Part shown: positions 12,579 to 24,605 of the stretch, in pieces | How positions within the stretch are numbered: position 1 is the stretch's first letter | Layout of the letters: each line of letters begins with the position of its first letter | The notes under the pieces: generated by a model | Database searches by the model: none | What the model was told of the DNA's origin: nothing | What the model saw: the letters and a program-made list of their open reading frames with translations, nothing else | Assembly (NCBI RefSeq): GCF_037176765.1 | Contig: NC_090023.1 | Coordinates: 147,474,866-147,538,865, forward strand | Direction: 5' to 3' | Source of the DNA: Anolis sagrei | Lineage: Eukaryota; Chordata; Lepidosauria; Squamata; Anolidae | Length of the DNA stretch: 64,000 nucleotides | Translations under genes and position numbers: made by a program

Positions 12579-14945
12579 GGAAACTGAACCCTGGAGCAGT
12601 TAACCTGTGGGGCTGGGGTGGGGACAGAGTATATATAAACTTGCACACCAAAAAGCGCAAGAAGAAAATTGTGTGTTTAACACTGGGCACTCTGTGGGTC
12701 TCTCTCTCTTTCTCTCTCTCTCTCTTATGGATCATTTAAAGCAACACCTCCTTTCATTGATCCTCGTTCTTACTGACTTCCTCCAACTCTTCGCAACCAA
12801 TGCTTGGATTGTATTCAGTAGGTATTTCCACAGTACATGCTAATCCCCTCCCCCTCCCTCCAAATAGCTCAGAAAGATGAAATAGACTAGCTCTCTTCAG
12901 TGAAGAGGACAAACTGTATTTAAGCATATGTTACATTCAATTTAAAAGGAAAGTGAAACACATGGATCCTTAAAATATCAAATTAGTTACTGGTACTTTA
13001 ATTCATGTTCTGGAAGGATTTCATCACCCCAGGGTTTAGTGCTGTTTGACTGGGTGAAGAAACTCTTGGAAGTTCCAGGATAACTTGCAATATCAGCTGC
13101 TTTCAAAACCCATGTATTTGTTAAAAACGCAAATGTTTGCATGCAATATCCGTTTAATAGGACCTACTTTCCATTTGCTCATTATAAAAGGAATATCCAG
13201 CTATATCTGAGAGCCATCTCAAGAAACTTAAGTACAGAGGTGGAACTCGGCAGTGCAATTTTTGTACAGTCAGCGAGCAGAAATTAAGACGGTGCATTCT
13301 GTTTTTATTCAACACCTGGAAGTCTCAATTTAAAATAATAATAATAATAATTGAATGTCTGCAATGATTTATTTCTTTTCTTATTTCCTAACTCAACCAC
13401 CCACCCCCAGTTTGGAGTGTTTACTTGATGATTTAAAAGGGGTAACAAGTGTATAAAACGTTTAATGATGTAACTTAGATGTAGCTCCCAAATGTATTTG
13501 GATGTACAGATTTACTAAAGAATACTTTTTTCTGATGATTCAGTGTAAAAAAAATGTGTGAATTTAGGTGGCTTTTTACATCTTGCCTGCTGTTGCATGA
13601 AATGTCGGGGGGTTTCCTTGCAATATGTGTGTCATGTTTTCTGTTTCCCGGAGCTCTTTCAAAAGCAAATACTTGTAATTTATAACAGTTTAATTTTTTT
13701 TGTTTAGTTTTCTCTGGACACTTGTGTAATAATACCTAAAGCAGCCCAGCTTCAAGTGTTCATACAATTTAAAATAAAACTTTTCAGACCAATGTTCTGA
13801 TTGTGAAAAAAAACAGACATATTTGCAGTTTGAAGTTTTTTTAGCAGAACATCAGAACGCCTGATTCTGAGCAAAGCTCTTAATATATTCTTCAGAGGAC
13901 AAAAGCCAGATGTTTTTTGACACTCCCGATTCAGAGTGCTCTGAGCCTCTTGAACATGGGTGAGGAACCAATGATCTCCAGTTAACGTTCGACTGAAGCC
14001 CGTATCACGGCCTTTATGCTTGTGACAAATGGGTTAGAGTTCAACAATATCACGAGAAGCACAGGTTCCCAACTCCAAAACAATTGGACTGATGTATGAG
14101 ACGCTGCATTGCATGTAGTGAAAAGTGATGGACTTGGGAGACCAAGGGCCGCCATTTTCTGAAGGTTATAAAACTTTGATGCTGCAGGGCCTTCCAAGTT
14201 TCTTGTTTTAAAGAAATTTTTCAGGTAAATTTTAGCATGTTTCCTCAAACAAAGCCAGATACCAAATAAATGAAGGTATCCTCAAAAGGCAAGTAACTGT
14301 GAGGAGGATTTGTTAATCCTTAAGCAAGTGAGTGTGTATGTGTGTTGAGTGTAAAACAAAGCGTTGTTTTTCCTAAGGTAAGTTCACTGGAGACTTATTT
14401 TCACATTGTGCAAGAGAAATAAATACAATTTTACAGTAAATGAACTGTAGCTGATTATATTCTGTTATATGTGTAGCCAAATTCCATGGTATTCTTCTCC
14501 TGTCTAAATGGACAGATATTAAACGATTTTGGCCCTCTGGTTTGGTGATACTTTCAGCTCATTTTACAAAAACGGTTGATTTGGGTTTCAAATTGTGAGT
14601 GACATCTGCCAGATGCTATTGCTGTACAATGTATTTTGCTTTTCAGTGAGGCTTGAGTGAATGTGCTGCCCAAAGGCAATTGAAACAATTACTGAGGGCA
14701 CGGCCTCAGTATTTGTCCTCATGTAGCACTTGATGATATGAAGCGGATTGGATTTTAACCCCTGTTTATACGTTTACAGACTGGCAGTTTTACATGGAAA
14801 TAGTTAGAAGGGTGTCTGAAATTCCTAGTTGTTTTTCATTACTTTAAGAATGATTTTATATTTCTCTCCATTCTTTCCCGAACATCGCCCAAATTGTACA
14901 GTCAAAACTGATACCTTAATAAAATGGCAAATTAAGTGGTCTGCC
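12579..14945 (+). other. TM9SF3: TM9SF3 3' UTR with alternative poly(A) signals
   Basis: After the stop codon there is about 2.3 kb of AT-rich, repeat-poor sequence, unlike the repeat-dense DNA beyond 15 kb. AATAAA occurs near 13773-13778, at 14418-14423 and at 14918-14923, so short and long 3' ends are possible. It holds a (TC)n tract near 12696-12726 and a short AAT run near 13334. The extent is inferred from composition and signals, not from transcripts. Confidence 0.6.
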
Positions 14946-15501
14946 TATTTTGCTTAGTTTTTGTTTATACAGGGATATGTATTCAACCCACCAGTGTTAA
15001 AACTGATTACGATAAGGCTAAAAGCAATTACAAAAAGAAAACAAGATGAAAGCCTTCGACAATACATTAAACATCTAGATGACAGAGCAGTAAACATAAT
15101 AGGTCAAAAATATGGTTACATGATTGAAACCAATATTACTTTAAAGCTTGGGAAACCAAAAACATATTTACTAAAAACATGTCTGTTTTAGGAGTCAGCT
15201 GAGGCACTCTAAGCATTTGATAGATGGAATGCCACAACTGAATCCTTTTTCTGGTTTTCACGCACCTGACCTGTACAAACAGGTCACCAGGAAAAGAGCC
15301 TCTAAAGATTATCTCAATATATGGGCAGATTCCCAAGGTTAAGCACTCAGATTATAAGACCCGGCTGGGAAATGTGTGACCTGCCAGAACCTGTCAGGCT
15401 GCAGCTCACACTGGCCCAGTATATGATATAGTGAGGCTCGAAAGGAGTTAATCCATCTACTTCTGAAAACCCACACATTCCCCGTTTTAAGTCCCATAGA
15501 C

Positions 15502-16237
15502 CAGTGGTACTTAACCTTCTTAATGGTGCGACCGCTTAATACAGTTCCTCGTTTTCTGGTGACCTCCAACCATAACATTATTTTCGTTGCTATTTCATAG
15601 CTGTCATTTTGCTACTGTTATGAATCATCATGTAAATATCTGATATGCAGGATGCATTTTCATTCACTGGACCAAATTTGGCACAAATACCCAATATGCC
15701 AAACTCAAATACTGGTGGGGTTGGAGGGAGGATTGATTTTGTCATTTGGGAGTTGTAGTTGCTGGGATTTATACTTCACTTACAATCAAAGAGCATTCTG
15801 AAATCCAGCAACTGTGGAATTGAACCAAACTTGGCACACAGAACTCCCATGACCAAGAGAAAATATTGGAAGGGTTTGGTGGGTATTGACCTTGAATTTT
15901 GGAATTGTAGTTCACGTACACCCAGAGAGCACTGTGGACTCAATGATGGATCTGCATCAAACTTGGCATGAAAGCTCAAGATGCTCAAATGTGAACACAG
16001 GTAGAGTTTGGGGAAAAGAGACTTGACATTAGGGAGTTGTAGTTGCTGGGATTTATAGTTCACCTACAATCAAAGAGCATTCTGAAGCCCACCAACGATA
16101 AAATCAGGCCAGACTTCCCACACAGAACCCCCATAACCCACAAAAAGTACTGTGGTTTCTGATTATCTTTGGCGACCCCTCTGAGACCCTCTCGCGACCA
16201 CCCTAGGGGTCCCGACCCCCAGGGTTGAGAAACACTG
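15502..16237. mobile_element. hAT-Charlie-like element with internal repeats
   Basis: Left end CAGTGGTACTTAACCTTCTT and right end GGTTGAGAAACACTG form the typical inverted hAT terminus. The flanking 8-mers 15494-15501 (CCATAGAC) and 16238-16245 (CCATGGAG) agree at 6 of 8 positions, as expected for an old 8-bp duplication. The interior repeats a block containing GGGAGTTGTAGTTGCTGGGA and CTTGGCACACAGAAC two to three times. No transposase frame. Confidence 0.7.
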
Positions 16238-16876
16238 CCATGGAGCATTAAAACACTCAATACTCAGAATTATGTTTGTTAATTCCTTATGCCATGGTGC
16301 TTTAAGAACTGCAAGATTGCTTTGTTCACTCTCAGTCACCCACCAGTCGTTCTCTTGAGACAATGTGAAGTGTCCAAAAGGTCTTCAAAGATAATTCTCT
16401 GTTTTTGTTCTGTTCTGGTTTTTATTTTAGCCAAAACCAGAAGTGATGGGACAGACATGATCTTTGGACTTTTTGTGCCATAGTTACGGAGATGGTATTT
16501 GTGCAAGGAGTTCACTGATTGCTATACTCTATATCTCTAAACCAACATTTTCGTTGCCAAGCTTTTTACCTTTTATCAATGGCTCCAAGGAAACGATAGA
16601 TTTTTTTTTCTTCTGTTTTTGGCGGCTTCAAACTGTTTCAGATAAAGGCTTGCTATACATGGTGGATTGTCATGCAAGTGCTAGGATTCCCAGTGAAGAC
16701 CAAGAGCGAGGCTCATACTCTCCAGTCTTGGATGTTAAACGGGGCATCCTGGTTCTGACTCATTAAATTCCTTATGCCTATCCAAGCAAATGGGTTTAGA
16801 CAGACCCAAGTTTTAACTCTCACCATTTATTGTAGTTAATTCCATAAATTATGTAAATCATTTTTCTACTATTTCT

Positions 16877-17100
16877 GTGTGTCAGGAGTGACCTGAGAAA
16901 CTGCAAGTCACTTATGGTGTGAGAGAATTGGCCGTCTGCAAGGACGTTGCCCAAGGGGTGCCTGGACGTTTGATCTTTATCCATCCTTGTAGGAGGCTTC
17001 TCTCATGTCCCCATATGGGGAGCTGGATCTGACAGGGAGCTCAACCCGCTCTCCCCAGATTCGAACCACTGACCTAAACCCTTGTGCCACTGGGGGCTCC
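16877..17100 (-). mobile_element. tRNA-derived SINE, tail type CTCCTGACACGACAAA (copy 1)
   Basis: On the minus strand it starts GGAGCCCCCAGTGGCACAAG and has a B-box-like GGTTCGAATCTGGGG. The tail lies at 16877, diverged. It belongs to the same family as copies at 17766, 42280, 44464 and 60577. Confidence 0.75.
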
Positions 17101-17765
17101 TGCCACTCAATCAAATGCCTCTCTAGAGTACAAGATTATCGGAGAAATAAAAACCTATTTCCATGTCTCCCTGCATCATGTCCCTTTTGTTGTCTTTCTC
17201 CTTGCACTAAAAAGCACCGAATACTTTGAGCCTTTCCTGACAGGGATCGCATTCCCCCTCCTGACCATTTTGGATCTTTCCTTCACCTTTTCCAGTATTT
17301 TATTTTGAAAATTGTAGCTAATAAGGTATTTGAAACATTCATGGAGTGCTTGCTTTCTGAACTAGGTTAAAGCATGTTTTATCGCACTGGCTACATGAAA
17401 TGTAACACTCAGTCATCAGACATGAACTCAAATGAAACTGGATGGGCAGGAAATGCCAGAAGAACAATTACTGGTATGTGAAAGGTTGAAAAGATATATA
17501 ATAAAACACATTGGCATTTTGTAACAGCAGGAGTTGATGGCACAATGTGGCTGCACCATAATTTGTGCAAATACAACTACGAGGTTGTTTTTGGTTTAAT
17601 CCTAGAATGAAATGTGCTATATTTTAAAGTTTTCTTTATCCATTAGATTGCATGTCTATTCAACATTGCAGCCATCTTGACTCTGTTCCCACTTCTGAAT
17701 AAATTTATCTTGCAAAGTGAAGTTTTAGTTTAAATTTGTGCACCAACTTCATTAGATGCAAAGTA

Positions 17766-17998
17766 CAAAGCTCTGGTGCAATGGGTTATACCCTTGTGCT
17801 GGAAGGACTGAAGACCGGCAGGTTTGAATCTGGGGAGAGCAAGGATGAGCTCCCTCTGGCAGCTCCGGCTCTCCATGCAGGGACATGAGAGAAGCCACCC
17901 ACAGGGATGGTCAAACATCAAAATATCCGGGCGTCCCCTAGGCAACATCTTTGCAGACAGCCAATTCCCTCACACCAGAAGCGACACGGGAAAAAATG
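17766..17998 (+). mobile_element. tRNA-derived SINE (copy 2), 5' end slightly truncated
   Basis: Head GGTGCAATGGGTTATACCC, B box GGTTTGAATCTGGGG, body GGACATGAGAGAAGCCACCC and the GGCGTCCCCTAGGCAAC block. The 3' tail is degraded to GCGACACGGGAAAAAA. Confidence 0.7.
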
Positions 17999-18080
17999 AC
18001 CTTTAAAGCCCTACATGGTTTGGGTCCAGGTTACCTACAGGGTCACCTGTTCAATCTACACTTTAGGACACTTAGCATCT

Positions 18081-18159
18081 CAGGCCCCTTCTATACAACT
18101 GTACAAAATACAGATTATCTGCTTTGAACTGGATTATATGGCAGTGTAGAAGGGCCCTC
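18081..18159. mobile_element. Foldback MITE, family A
   Basis: Palindromic element with ends GGCCCCTTCTATAC and GTGTAGAAGGGCCC and the family core CTGCTTTGAACTGGATTATA. Other family A copies: 18742, 19143, 22486, 38157, 41186, 41945, 42630, 43475 and 63233. Confidence 0.6.
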
Positions 18160-18380
18160 AGCCAGCACCATACATCTCTCAGGATCAGACCAATTTATTT
18201 ATATTTATTACTCATTCAAGCCATGTCATGTCCCTGTTTAATTTCTCCAGGGCGCCTTAATAAATACAAATTATTAAAATCTATTAATAAAATTCAGCTT
18301 TGAATAACACAATTTATAATAAATCAATACAATATTCAACATTGTTAGAAAACAAATATACAGATGAAGGTTTAAGATCT

Positions 18381-18718
18381 AATGATAGCCATGTATACAT
18401 ATGTGAGAGGAAGTCATAAGGAGGAGGGAGCAAGCTTGTTTTCTGCTGCCCTGGAGACTAGGGCATGGAAGAATGGCTTCAAACTACAAGAAAGGAGATT
18501 CCTTCTGAACATGAGGAAGAACTTCCTGACTGTGAGAGCTGTTCAGAAGTGGAACTCTCTCCCTGGAGTGTGGTGGAGGCACCTTCTTTGGAGGCTTTTA
18601 AACAGAGGCTGGATGGCCATCTGTGGGGGGATGCTTTGAATGCAATTTTACTTCTTCTTGGGAGGGGTTGGACTGGATGGCCCATGAGTCTTCCAACTCT
18701 GTGATTCTATGATTCTAA
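18381..18718 (+). mobile_element. CR1 LINE 3' end
   Basis: Contains the conserved CR1 3' blocks AAGAACTTCCTGACTGTGAG, AGCTGTTCAGAAGTGGAACT and AACAGAGGCTGGATGGCCAT, and ends in a short (ATTCTATG)n-type tail near 18700-18718. Severely 5' truncated, as is usual for CR1. Confidence 0.85.
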
Positions 18719-18741
18719 TGGATTCAACTATGGATCTCAGG

Positions 18742-18792
18742 ACCCTTCCACACAGCCATATAACCCAGAATATCAAGGCAGAAAAGGTGTAA
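18742..18792. mobile_element. Foldback MITE, family A, half element
   Basis: Only the left arm remains: GACCCTTCCACACAGCCATA followed by ACCCAGAATATCAAGGCAG. Confidence 0.5.
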
Positions 18793-18899
18793 ATGGTTTT
18801 GGGTCTTCATGTATAAGCCTGTGATTCCTTACCATTGGTTTAGGTGAGTAAGATTGGTGGGAGTAATAGTACAACAATACCTGGAGCCCATGATTGCTC

Positions 18900-18981
18900 A
18901 ACCCTACCTTTGTAAACCGGCTTGAGTCCCTCTTCGGAGGTCGAGAAGACCGGTATATAAAACTTCTAAATAAATAAATAA
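18900..18981 (+). mobile_element. L2-like LINE 3' end
   Basis: Phrase CGGCTTGAGTCCCTCTTCGG, then GACCGGTATATAAA and an (AAAT)n tail. The same kind of tail occurs at 4860 and 50345. Confidence 0.5.
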
Positions 18982-19142
18982 ATTTGTGGCTACGATTTAA
19001 TCAGGAGATTATAATTTATTGATATTTGTTTAAAATCTGTGGTTGCATAACAACATTTTTTGTTGGAAACTTTGTTCTCTAGGGACATTTATAGATATCA
19101 CCATGGATGTGATTTTGATTATGGAATAATAGCCAAAACTCT

Positions 19143-19272
19143 CAGGCTCCATCTGCCACATAATCCAGTTTCTGAATCCAGATGATCTCTGGCAGTATAG
19201 ACTCATATAATCCAATTCTAAGCAGTTAATCTGGATTCAGAAACTGGATTATATGGCAATATAGATCCAGTC
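19143..19272. mobile_element. Foldback MITE, family A
   Basis: Two arms, CAGGCTCCATCTGCCACATA and GGATTATATGGCAATATAGA, around the core TCTGGATTCAGAAACTGGAT. It could form a long hairpin. Confidence 0.55.
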
Positions 19273-20043
19273 TCAAAGAGTTTTTTAGTTCCAGTTCAGT
19301 CAATTCTTGGGATCAGTTATGCACCACAAAATATTAACTACATACATGCTAAAAATCCTTATTATTGTTTGCTAATGCTAGCTGTGATCCACTGTTTAAG
19401 GGAGTCCCGCTGGAGCCAGTCATGTTTCCCACGAATGGGAAGTGTGAAAATACGCCTTCCACTTGAATCCCCTTTACCTTCCCAGGGCTTGAAGGGTTGG
19501 CAAAAGCATTTTGTGACCGAAGGAAAAGAAGCAGGTGGCCTACACTGCCGTATTCATGTCAAGGAGCATTGCAGCCCATAGGGCTGGGTTCTCCATTCAG
19601 CAAAACCAATCCATTCTTAGAACACTGAAATTTCCCATTGCCGTATTTACAGGACCACACAGTGCAAAACTGCAAAGAAGAAAGCTAAACAGGGTTCACC
19701 TAAAAGACTTTGCAATTAGAAAATATAGAACACTTTCCAAACGATCAGAAAGAGACACAAATAAACATTACTGTACATTTGGTTTTCATTTTGAAAAAAT
19801 AAATTGTGCAATGGTTTGTATTTTGAATTAGATCTATATGAGAAAGCCACATCTTTGAAGGCATTAGGGCCTCAATCCTAAATACAACAAGGCAGCTATG
19901 TGATTGCGGCACAGGAGGAGGAAGGGAAAATCCCATTGGCACCTTCATTCCCTTGGGATTACAATGGCAAATGAAATACTTCTAAACATGGCTGGAAAAT
20001 ATATAGAGAAAGGTGACCAACATGATCAAATGTCTGGAAACTA

Positions 20044-20651
20044 AAGGGGCATCTATACTCTAGAATTAATGCAGTTTGACACCACTTTCAATGCTATTGC
20101 TCAATGCGATGGAATCATAGGACTGGTTGATTGAGATGATTTTCAACCCTCTCTGCCCAAAGAGTGCTGGTGCCTCACCAAACTACATTGCATTGAGTCA
20201 TAGCAATTACCATATATACTCGAGTGTAAGCAGACCTGAATATAAGACGAGGCACCTAATTTTACCACAAAAAACTAGGAAAAACATATTGACTCAAGTA
20301 TAAGCCGACGGAGGGAGATGCTGTAGCTCCTGGTAAATTTCAAATTAAATAATAGACACCAATAATATTACATTAATTGAGTCATCAGTAGGTTAAATGT
20401 TTTTGAATATTTCCATAAAAATGTATTTAAGATAAGACTCTCAAACTCTGATTAACGAATCGTTCTAACCTTCTTCAATGTACATGTGCTTACATGTCCT
20501 TCCAATAATAATAGAGTAAAATAAAATAATAAATATAATAATAGAGTAAAATAATGGAAATGTAATAATAACAGTAATAATAGAGTAAGATAATAAATGT
20601 AATAAAAATAATAAAGTAATGTAAATATAACAATAGAGTAAAATAATAAAT

Positions 20652-20692
<41 letters not shown>

Positions 20693-20908
20693 CCAGTAAA
20701 ATAACAAACAACATTGACTCGTGTATAAGCTGAGGGGGGCTTTTTCCGCCTTAAAAAAGGGCTAAAATAAAATAAAATAATAAATATAATAATAGTAATA
20801 GAGTAAAATAATGGAAATGTAATAATAACAGTAATAATAGAGTAAAATAATAAATGCAATAAAAATAATAAAGTAATGTAAATATAACAATAGAGTAAAA
20901 TAATAAAT

Positions 20909-20940
<32 letters not shown>

Positions 20941-21092
20941 CCAGTAAAATAATAAACAACATTGACTCGTGTATAAGCCGAGGGGGGCTTTTTCAGCCTT
21001 AAAAAAGGACTAAAAAACTTGTCTTATACTCAAGAATATACGGTACATAGTGTCAAACTGTATTATTTACACAGTGTAGATGCACCTTCAGC
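20044..21092. mobile_element. MITE family B, split by a mariner-like element
   Basis: The left half 20044-20209 starts GGGGCATCTATACTCTAGAA and the right half 21044-21092 ends CAGTGTAGATGCACCTTC, its inverted partner. The halves are separated by the element at 20210-21043. Intact family B copies are at 22914-23135 and 52583-52812. Confidence 0.65.
20210..21043. mobile_element. Mariner-like nonautonomous element with microsatellite expansion
   Basis: Termini CCATATATACTCGAGTGTAA and TATACTCAAGAATATACGG (inverted), flanked by TA at 20208-20209 and 21044-21045. The interior holds (AAT)n runs at about 20657-20690 and 20912-20937. A block of roughly 240 bp is duplicated in tandem: GACTCGTGTATAAGC with GGGGGGCTTTTTC occurs near 20715 and again near 20964. 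Frames rich in Tyr, Ile or Leu on the minus strand are translations of these runs. Confidence 0.7.
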
Positions 21093-21185
21093 CCTTTGAG
21101 GAATGGCTTAAGGAGCTGAGTATGTTTAACCTGAGAAGGAAAGATTGGGATATGATGGTCATCTTTAAATCCCTGATGACAGATC
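21093..21185 (+). mobile_element. CR1 LINE fragment
   Basis: Short piece equivalent to 43075-43160 of the better copy: AGGAATGGCTTAAGGAGCTG, then ATGTTTAACCTGAGAAG. No tail. Confidence 0.5.
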
Positions 21186-22485
21186 CCTTTCTAGGATGGA
21201 ATTAAAAGTTCAGCCCTTGGAATTCTGTCCTTGCTTCAACTCAATCCCTTTCTGGATTGGGTATTTGGGCATTGGATGGATTATCTATGGAACTGTGGCT
21301 CTGGGGTTGTGTTAAGTTCACTACATTTAGCATGATAACCCTAAGGCACTCTCTGAATAAATCTTGCAAAGAAAACGCCATGATTGAGCTGCCTTGGGAT
21401 TGGCACAAGTTTGAAATGGCTTGAAAGCAGACAACAACAAAAGAAGGAGAAGCCATATTCAGAGAAACAATCTTCACCTTTTGCAAACTCACATACCTTG
21501 CTGCCTTTCTGCAGAATGGACAGATTATTTGAGATCCTGTAGTTCTTCTCGCACTATATGATGCAATAGGACAGGCTATATCTTTCCCTGCAATGTACCA
21601 TGGATTGGTCCTAAATTGATGTCCATTGGGTGCAGGTGTTTCTTTCTTGATTTGCCAGGGAACTGGCGGGCAATGGCTCAGGAGGCTGCACTGGCCTTAG
21701 GACCACCCGCTTGAAGAACATTCTTCTGGATCAATGCCATTAAAGTAGTGGATTGGCTACAAGTCCCTGGGAAAAATATACCTGCCAACCCTACAGTTTG
21801 GATAGCTTAAGGATTAATGCTCTGACCCCAGAACTTTCTTACAGTCAATGGAATGGTCTCTTGAAATAGAAAATCACTCCAAAAGAAGAAAATGATAAAC
21901 AGTCTTTTTCTTGTTGGAGGCTGATGTCAATTTGCACAAGATGCCTTTCCATTATGTGGCTACAAACTCGAGTCCGCACCATCGATGGTCCTGCATTGCT
22001 CTTAGCCAGAGCGAATGGCTTGAAACAACATGTGGAGCAGAGACAACTCCGAACAATGCTGATGTCCCATCTCCTCCCATCCTCTCCCTCTTTTTAACGA
22101 GAAATGATTCTTATTTCTTGACTGCCTTGACTTACAAGCCCCAGCAGGATACATGTATTCTTGTTGCATTGGTGATCTTGGTGGTTTTCCTGTAGTTGGA
22201 TGCTTGGCTATTGTGGGGCACAATGCTGGTTTCGATAGGTCTGGTCCAAAAGAACTATCTCTCCCACCCTTATCTCCTTCCTCCAATGGGGGCAATGACC
22301 TTTTAAAGGCAGCTCTTTTTATATCTAAAATCCCAAGGCCTGCAGGGAGACTTACGTTGGCTACTTTTTGAGCATCTCTCCTGCTTTATGGAGAACTTTG
22401 AATTCATCCTGTAGAATGGGATCACTTGACCTGCCATGGCCACCACCTTTGAAATACCAGGATGTGTAGTTTAGTGACAGACTTA
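21186..22485. other. Intergenic sequence without recognised features
   Basis: No gene, RNA or clear repeat recognised. Several antiparallel frames of 70-97 codons overlap each other and look like chance. Confidence 0.4.
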
Positions 22486-22573
22486 GGCCCCATCTGCACT
22501 GCAATATAATCCAGTTTCAGATTCCAGATATTCAGCTTTGAACTGGATTGTATGGCAGTGTAGATCCAGCCTT
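22486..22573. mobile_element. Foldback MITE, family A
   Basis: Starts GGCCCCATCTGCACTGCAAT, has the core CAGCTTTGAACTGGATTGTA and ends GGCAGTGTAGATCCAGCC. Confidence 0.55.
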
Positions 22574-22913
22574 AAGAGTTCCCTCCCAGAGAGTTCTTGT
22601 TTTGTACAAAAGTTCCCTCTAGGGTTCTCTGGTGGAGAAGTCAGTCCTCTGACAAACTACACATCCAACGATTCCTTGGAAGGATTCCATGGCAAGTTCT
22701 TTATCCAGTGTGGATACCCTTTGCTTCTCCATTCAAAGCATTTGCTCAAACCAAAAACCATTTAAGATGATCTTAGTTGCTCAATGCGGATGAGGAACTT
22801 CAGTTGTCTTTGGTTTCTCAGTTTGCGCTTAGAAGATGGGTCACAAAAAAGGCAGCAACAGGACACTTGCACACAATTTGCTTGCTATGGAGAGAAATGC
22901 TGTGTTTCCAATT

Positions 22914-23135
22914 AAGGGTACATCTACACTGTAGAATTAATGCAGTTTGGCACCACTTGAACTGCCATGGCTCAATGCTATGGAAGTATGGCAGTTGTAA
23001 CTAGCTTGGTGAAGCAGCAACAGAGAAGGATTAAGAACTTGTGAAACTATAACACACATGGTTCTATAGTACTGAGCCATGAAAGTTAAAGTGGTGTCAA
23101 AAGGAAGTAAGTCTACGGTGGAGATGCACTTTTAA
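22914..23135. mobile_element. MITE family B
   Basis: Left end GGGTACATCTACACTGTAGA and right end TCTACGGTGGAGATGCACTT are inverted. Subterminal GCCATGGCTCAATGCTATGG pairs with ACTGAGCCATG. About 220 bp, no coding capacity. Confidence 0.6.
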
Positions 23136-24059
23136 GTTGCAGGAACTATTCCTCCGATACACAAAACCTCCCCCAAAAGGAAGGAATTGCAGTTCCTGCT
23201 TCTTCCTTTGAAATCTGGTTGGAAGTGACCCTGAGTGATGTACCACATGATCACTTGACCCTATTTGCAAGGGCCACACTGGGGGGGGGGGGGGGTGGTG
23301 TCTCTGTATAGGGTCTCTGTATGTACAGCAGATGAAGGAGAAATAACACAGGAGCTTGGTGGCTGCTTTTGGATGGCTCAGGAAATCTGACGAGATGGCC
23401 TCAGTGTCTCTTGTCATGCTCCATAATCTGGCTCAAAACCAGGATATAGTACAAACCACTGCAATTTCACTTACCACATCCAACAAGAATTGTCTAGGAT
23501 CTCAGGATTTACAAGGAAAAGCTACACAGGCAGCAACAGAGAGTCGAAAGGGTCAAGCACACTACTCAATTCATTCACTTCTGGAAATAGCTGCTTCAAT
23601 AGCCACATTTCCCTAAAAACCTGTATTTGGTGGCCAGCAATCAATGCCCTACTGGACATTGGTGGAGCTCCCCCATTAAACTTAAGTTGGGGATCAACCC
23701 AAAAAGTCAACTTGTTTGTCTCAAATGTGCAACAGCATGGGGTGTGTATATGCCATGGCAAATCAGTGCCCGTTGGGGTGGGCAAAAGGGGGTAGTTGGT
23801 ATTGTGTAGGCAAGCAAGAAGTCTCATTCAAGGAGAAGTTGAATACTTCTTTGCACGACACAAAGAGATGATATTTAAACAGATGCAACTTGTTCTTCCT
23901 CCAGCATAAGTTACTACGATTTCTGAATCCTTTGTTAATCCTAGTTTATGATTTCTGACATGGAATGAGTTCCACTTAAGAGGAGAGCAAATGTTGCCCA
24001 TTCTGAGCTGATGCAGTAAAACAAATAAAAGAAAAACAGAAAAAAAGGATAGAGCAGTT
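23136..24059. other. Intergenic sequence without recognised features
   Basis: Holds a 14-base G run at about 23281-23294. Short overlapping frames on both strands have no recognisable similarity. Confidence 0.4.
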
Positions 24060-24074
24060 TCTATGGTTGTGATT

Positions 24075-24605
24075 TTTATTAATTTTGCATCATCTTCTTG
24101 CCAAGATCAATTTGGCAAATTTTAAATGTAATATGATTAATAACATTCCTAACCGGTGGCCGCTGCCAGATGCCCAGAGGAAGGCAAAAAACCTCCAGGG
24201 TCCTGGCCCAATTATCCCTGGAGGAAAATTCCTTCCCGACCCCAAAAGTGGCAGTCAGTGCTACCCAGGGCATGTCGGCAAGGACCACAGACTTCCACCC
24301 CTGGCACCCATTTGTGCCCTAAGAATGGGCTTCCACCCTCTTCCGGCAAGAAAGTGACCCAGATCTTCAGATGATTCCTTTTCAGAGGAACCAGATCATG
24401 GCCAGATCCAACACTCTTCTCCTATTCCTTGAAGCTCTTTCTTCTGGACCAGCGCTACTTTCTTTCTTTGTTTTCACATTAAGTCTTCAGTGAGGAATTC
24501 CTTTCTCCCATCATTCAGATACCCACCACAAGGCACCTGCAAATCATCATCATCATCATCATCCCCTTCATCATCACTATAATCATCGTAATACTTTCTA
24601 TGACT
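24075..24605 (-). other. Candidate last exon and 3' UTR of an unknown minus-strand gene
   Basis: On the minus strand an open segment from 24605 to the TGA at 24474-24476 gives 43 residues: SHRKYYDDYSDDEG, seven Asp, then LQVPCGGYLNDGRKEF and a short end. It is preceded by an AG (weak acceptor) and followed about 400 bp downstream by AATAAA at 24075-24080. The Asp run comes from an (ATC)n microsatellite on the + strand, so the acidic tract may be a repeat artefact. The UTR part includes a small palindrome (CTCCAGGG at 24192 pairing with CCCTGGAG). I recognise no family; an exon is a hypothesis. Confidence 0.25.

Noticed and set aside
18381-18704. Frames of 68-85 codons with Trp/Leu-rich peptides
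   Set aside because: They lie wholly in the CR1 3' end.
20452-20962. Overlapping Tyr/Ile/Leu-rich frames up to 135 codons on the minus strand
   Set aside because: They translate (AAT)n and related AT repeats inside a DNA element; no host gene.
21911-22371. Overlapping + and - frames of 72-97 codons
   Set aside because: No motifs, no splice context, overlapping on both strands; chance.
24079-24374. Frames of 69-90 codons around the CTCCAGGG/CCCTGGAG palindrome
   Set aside because: Overlapping on both strands with no start context; better explained as the UTR or an unnamed repeat.
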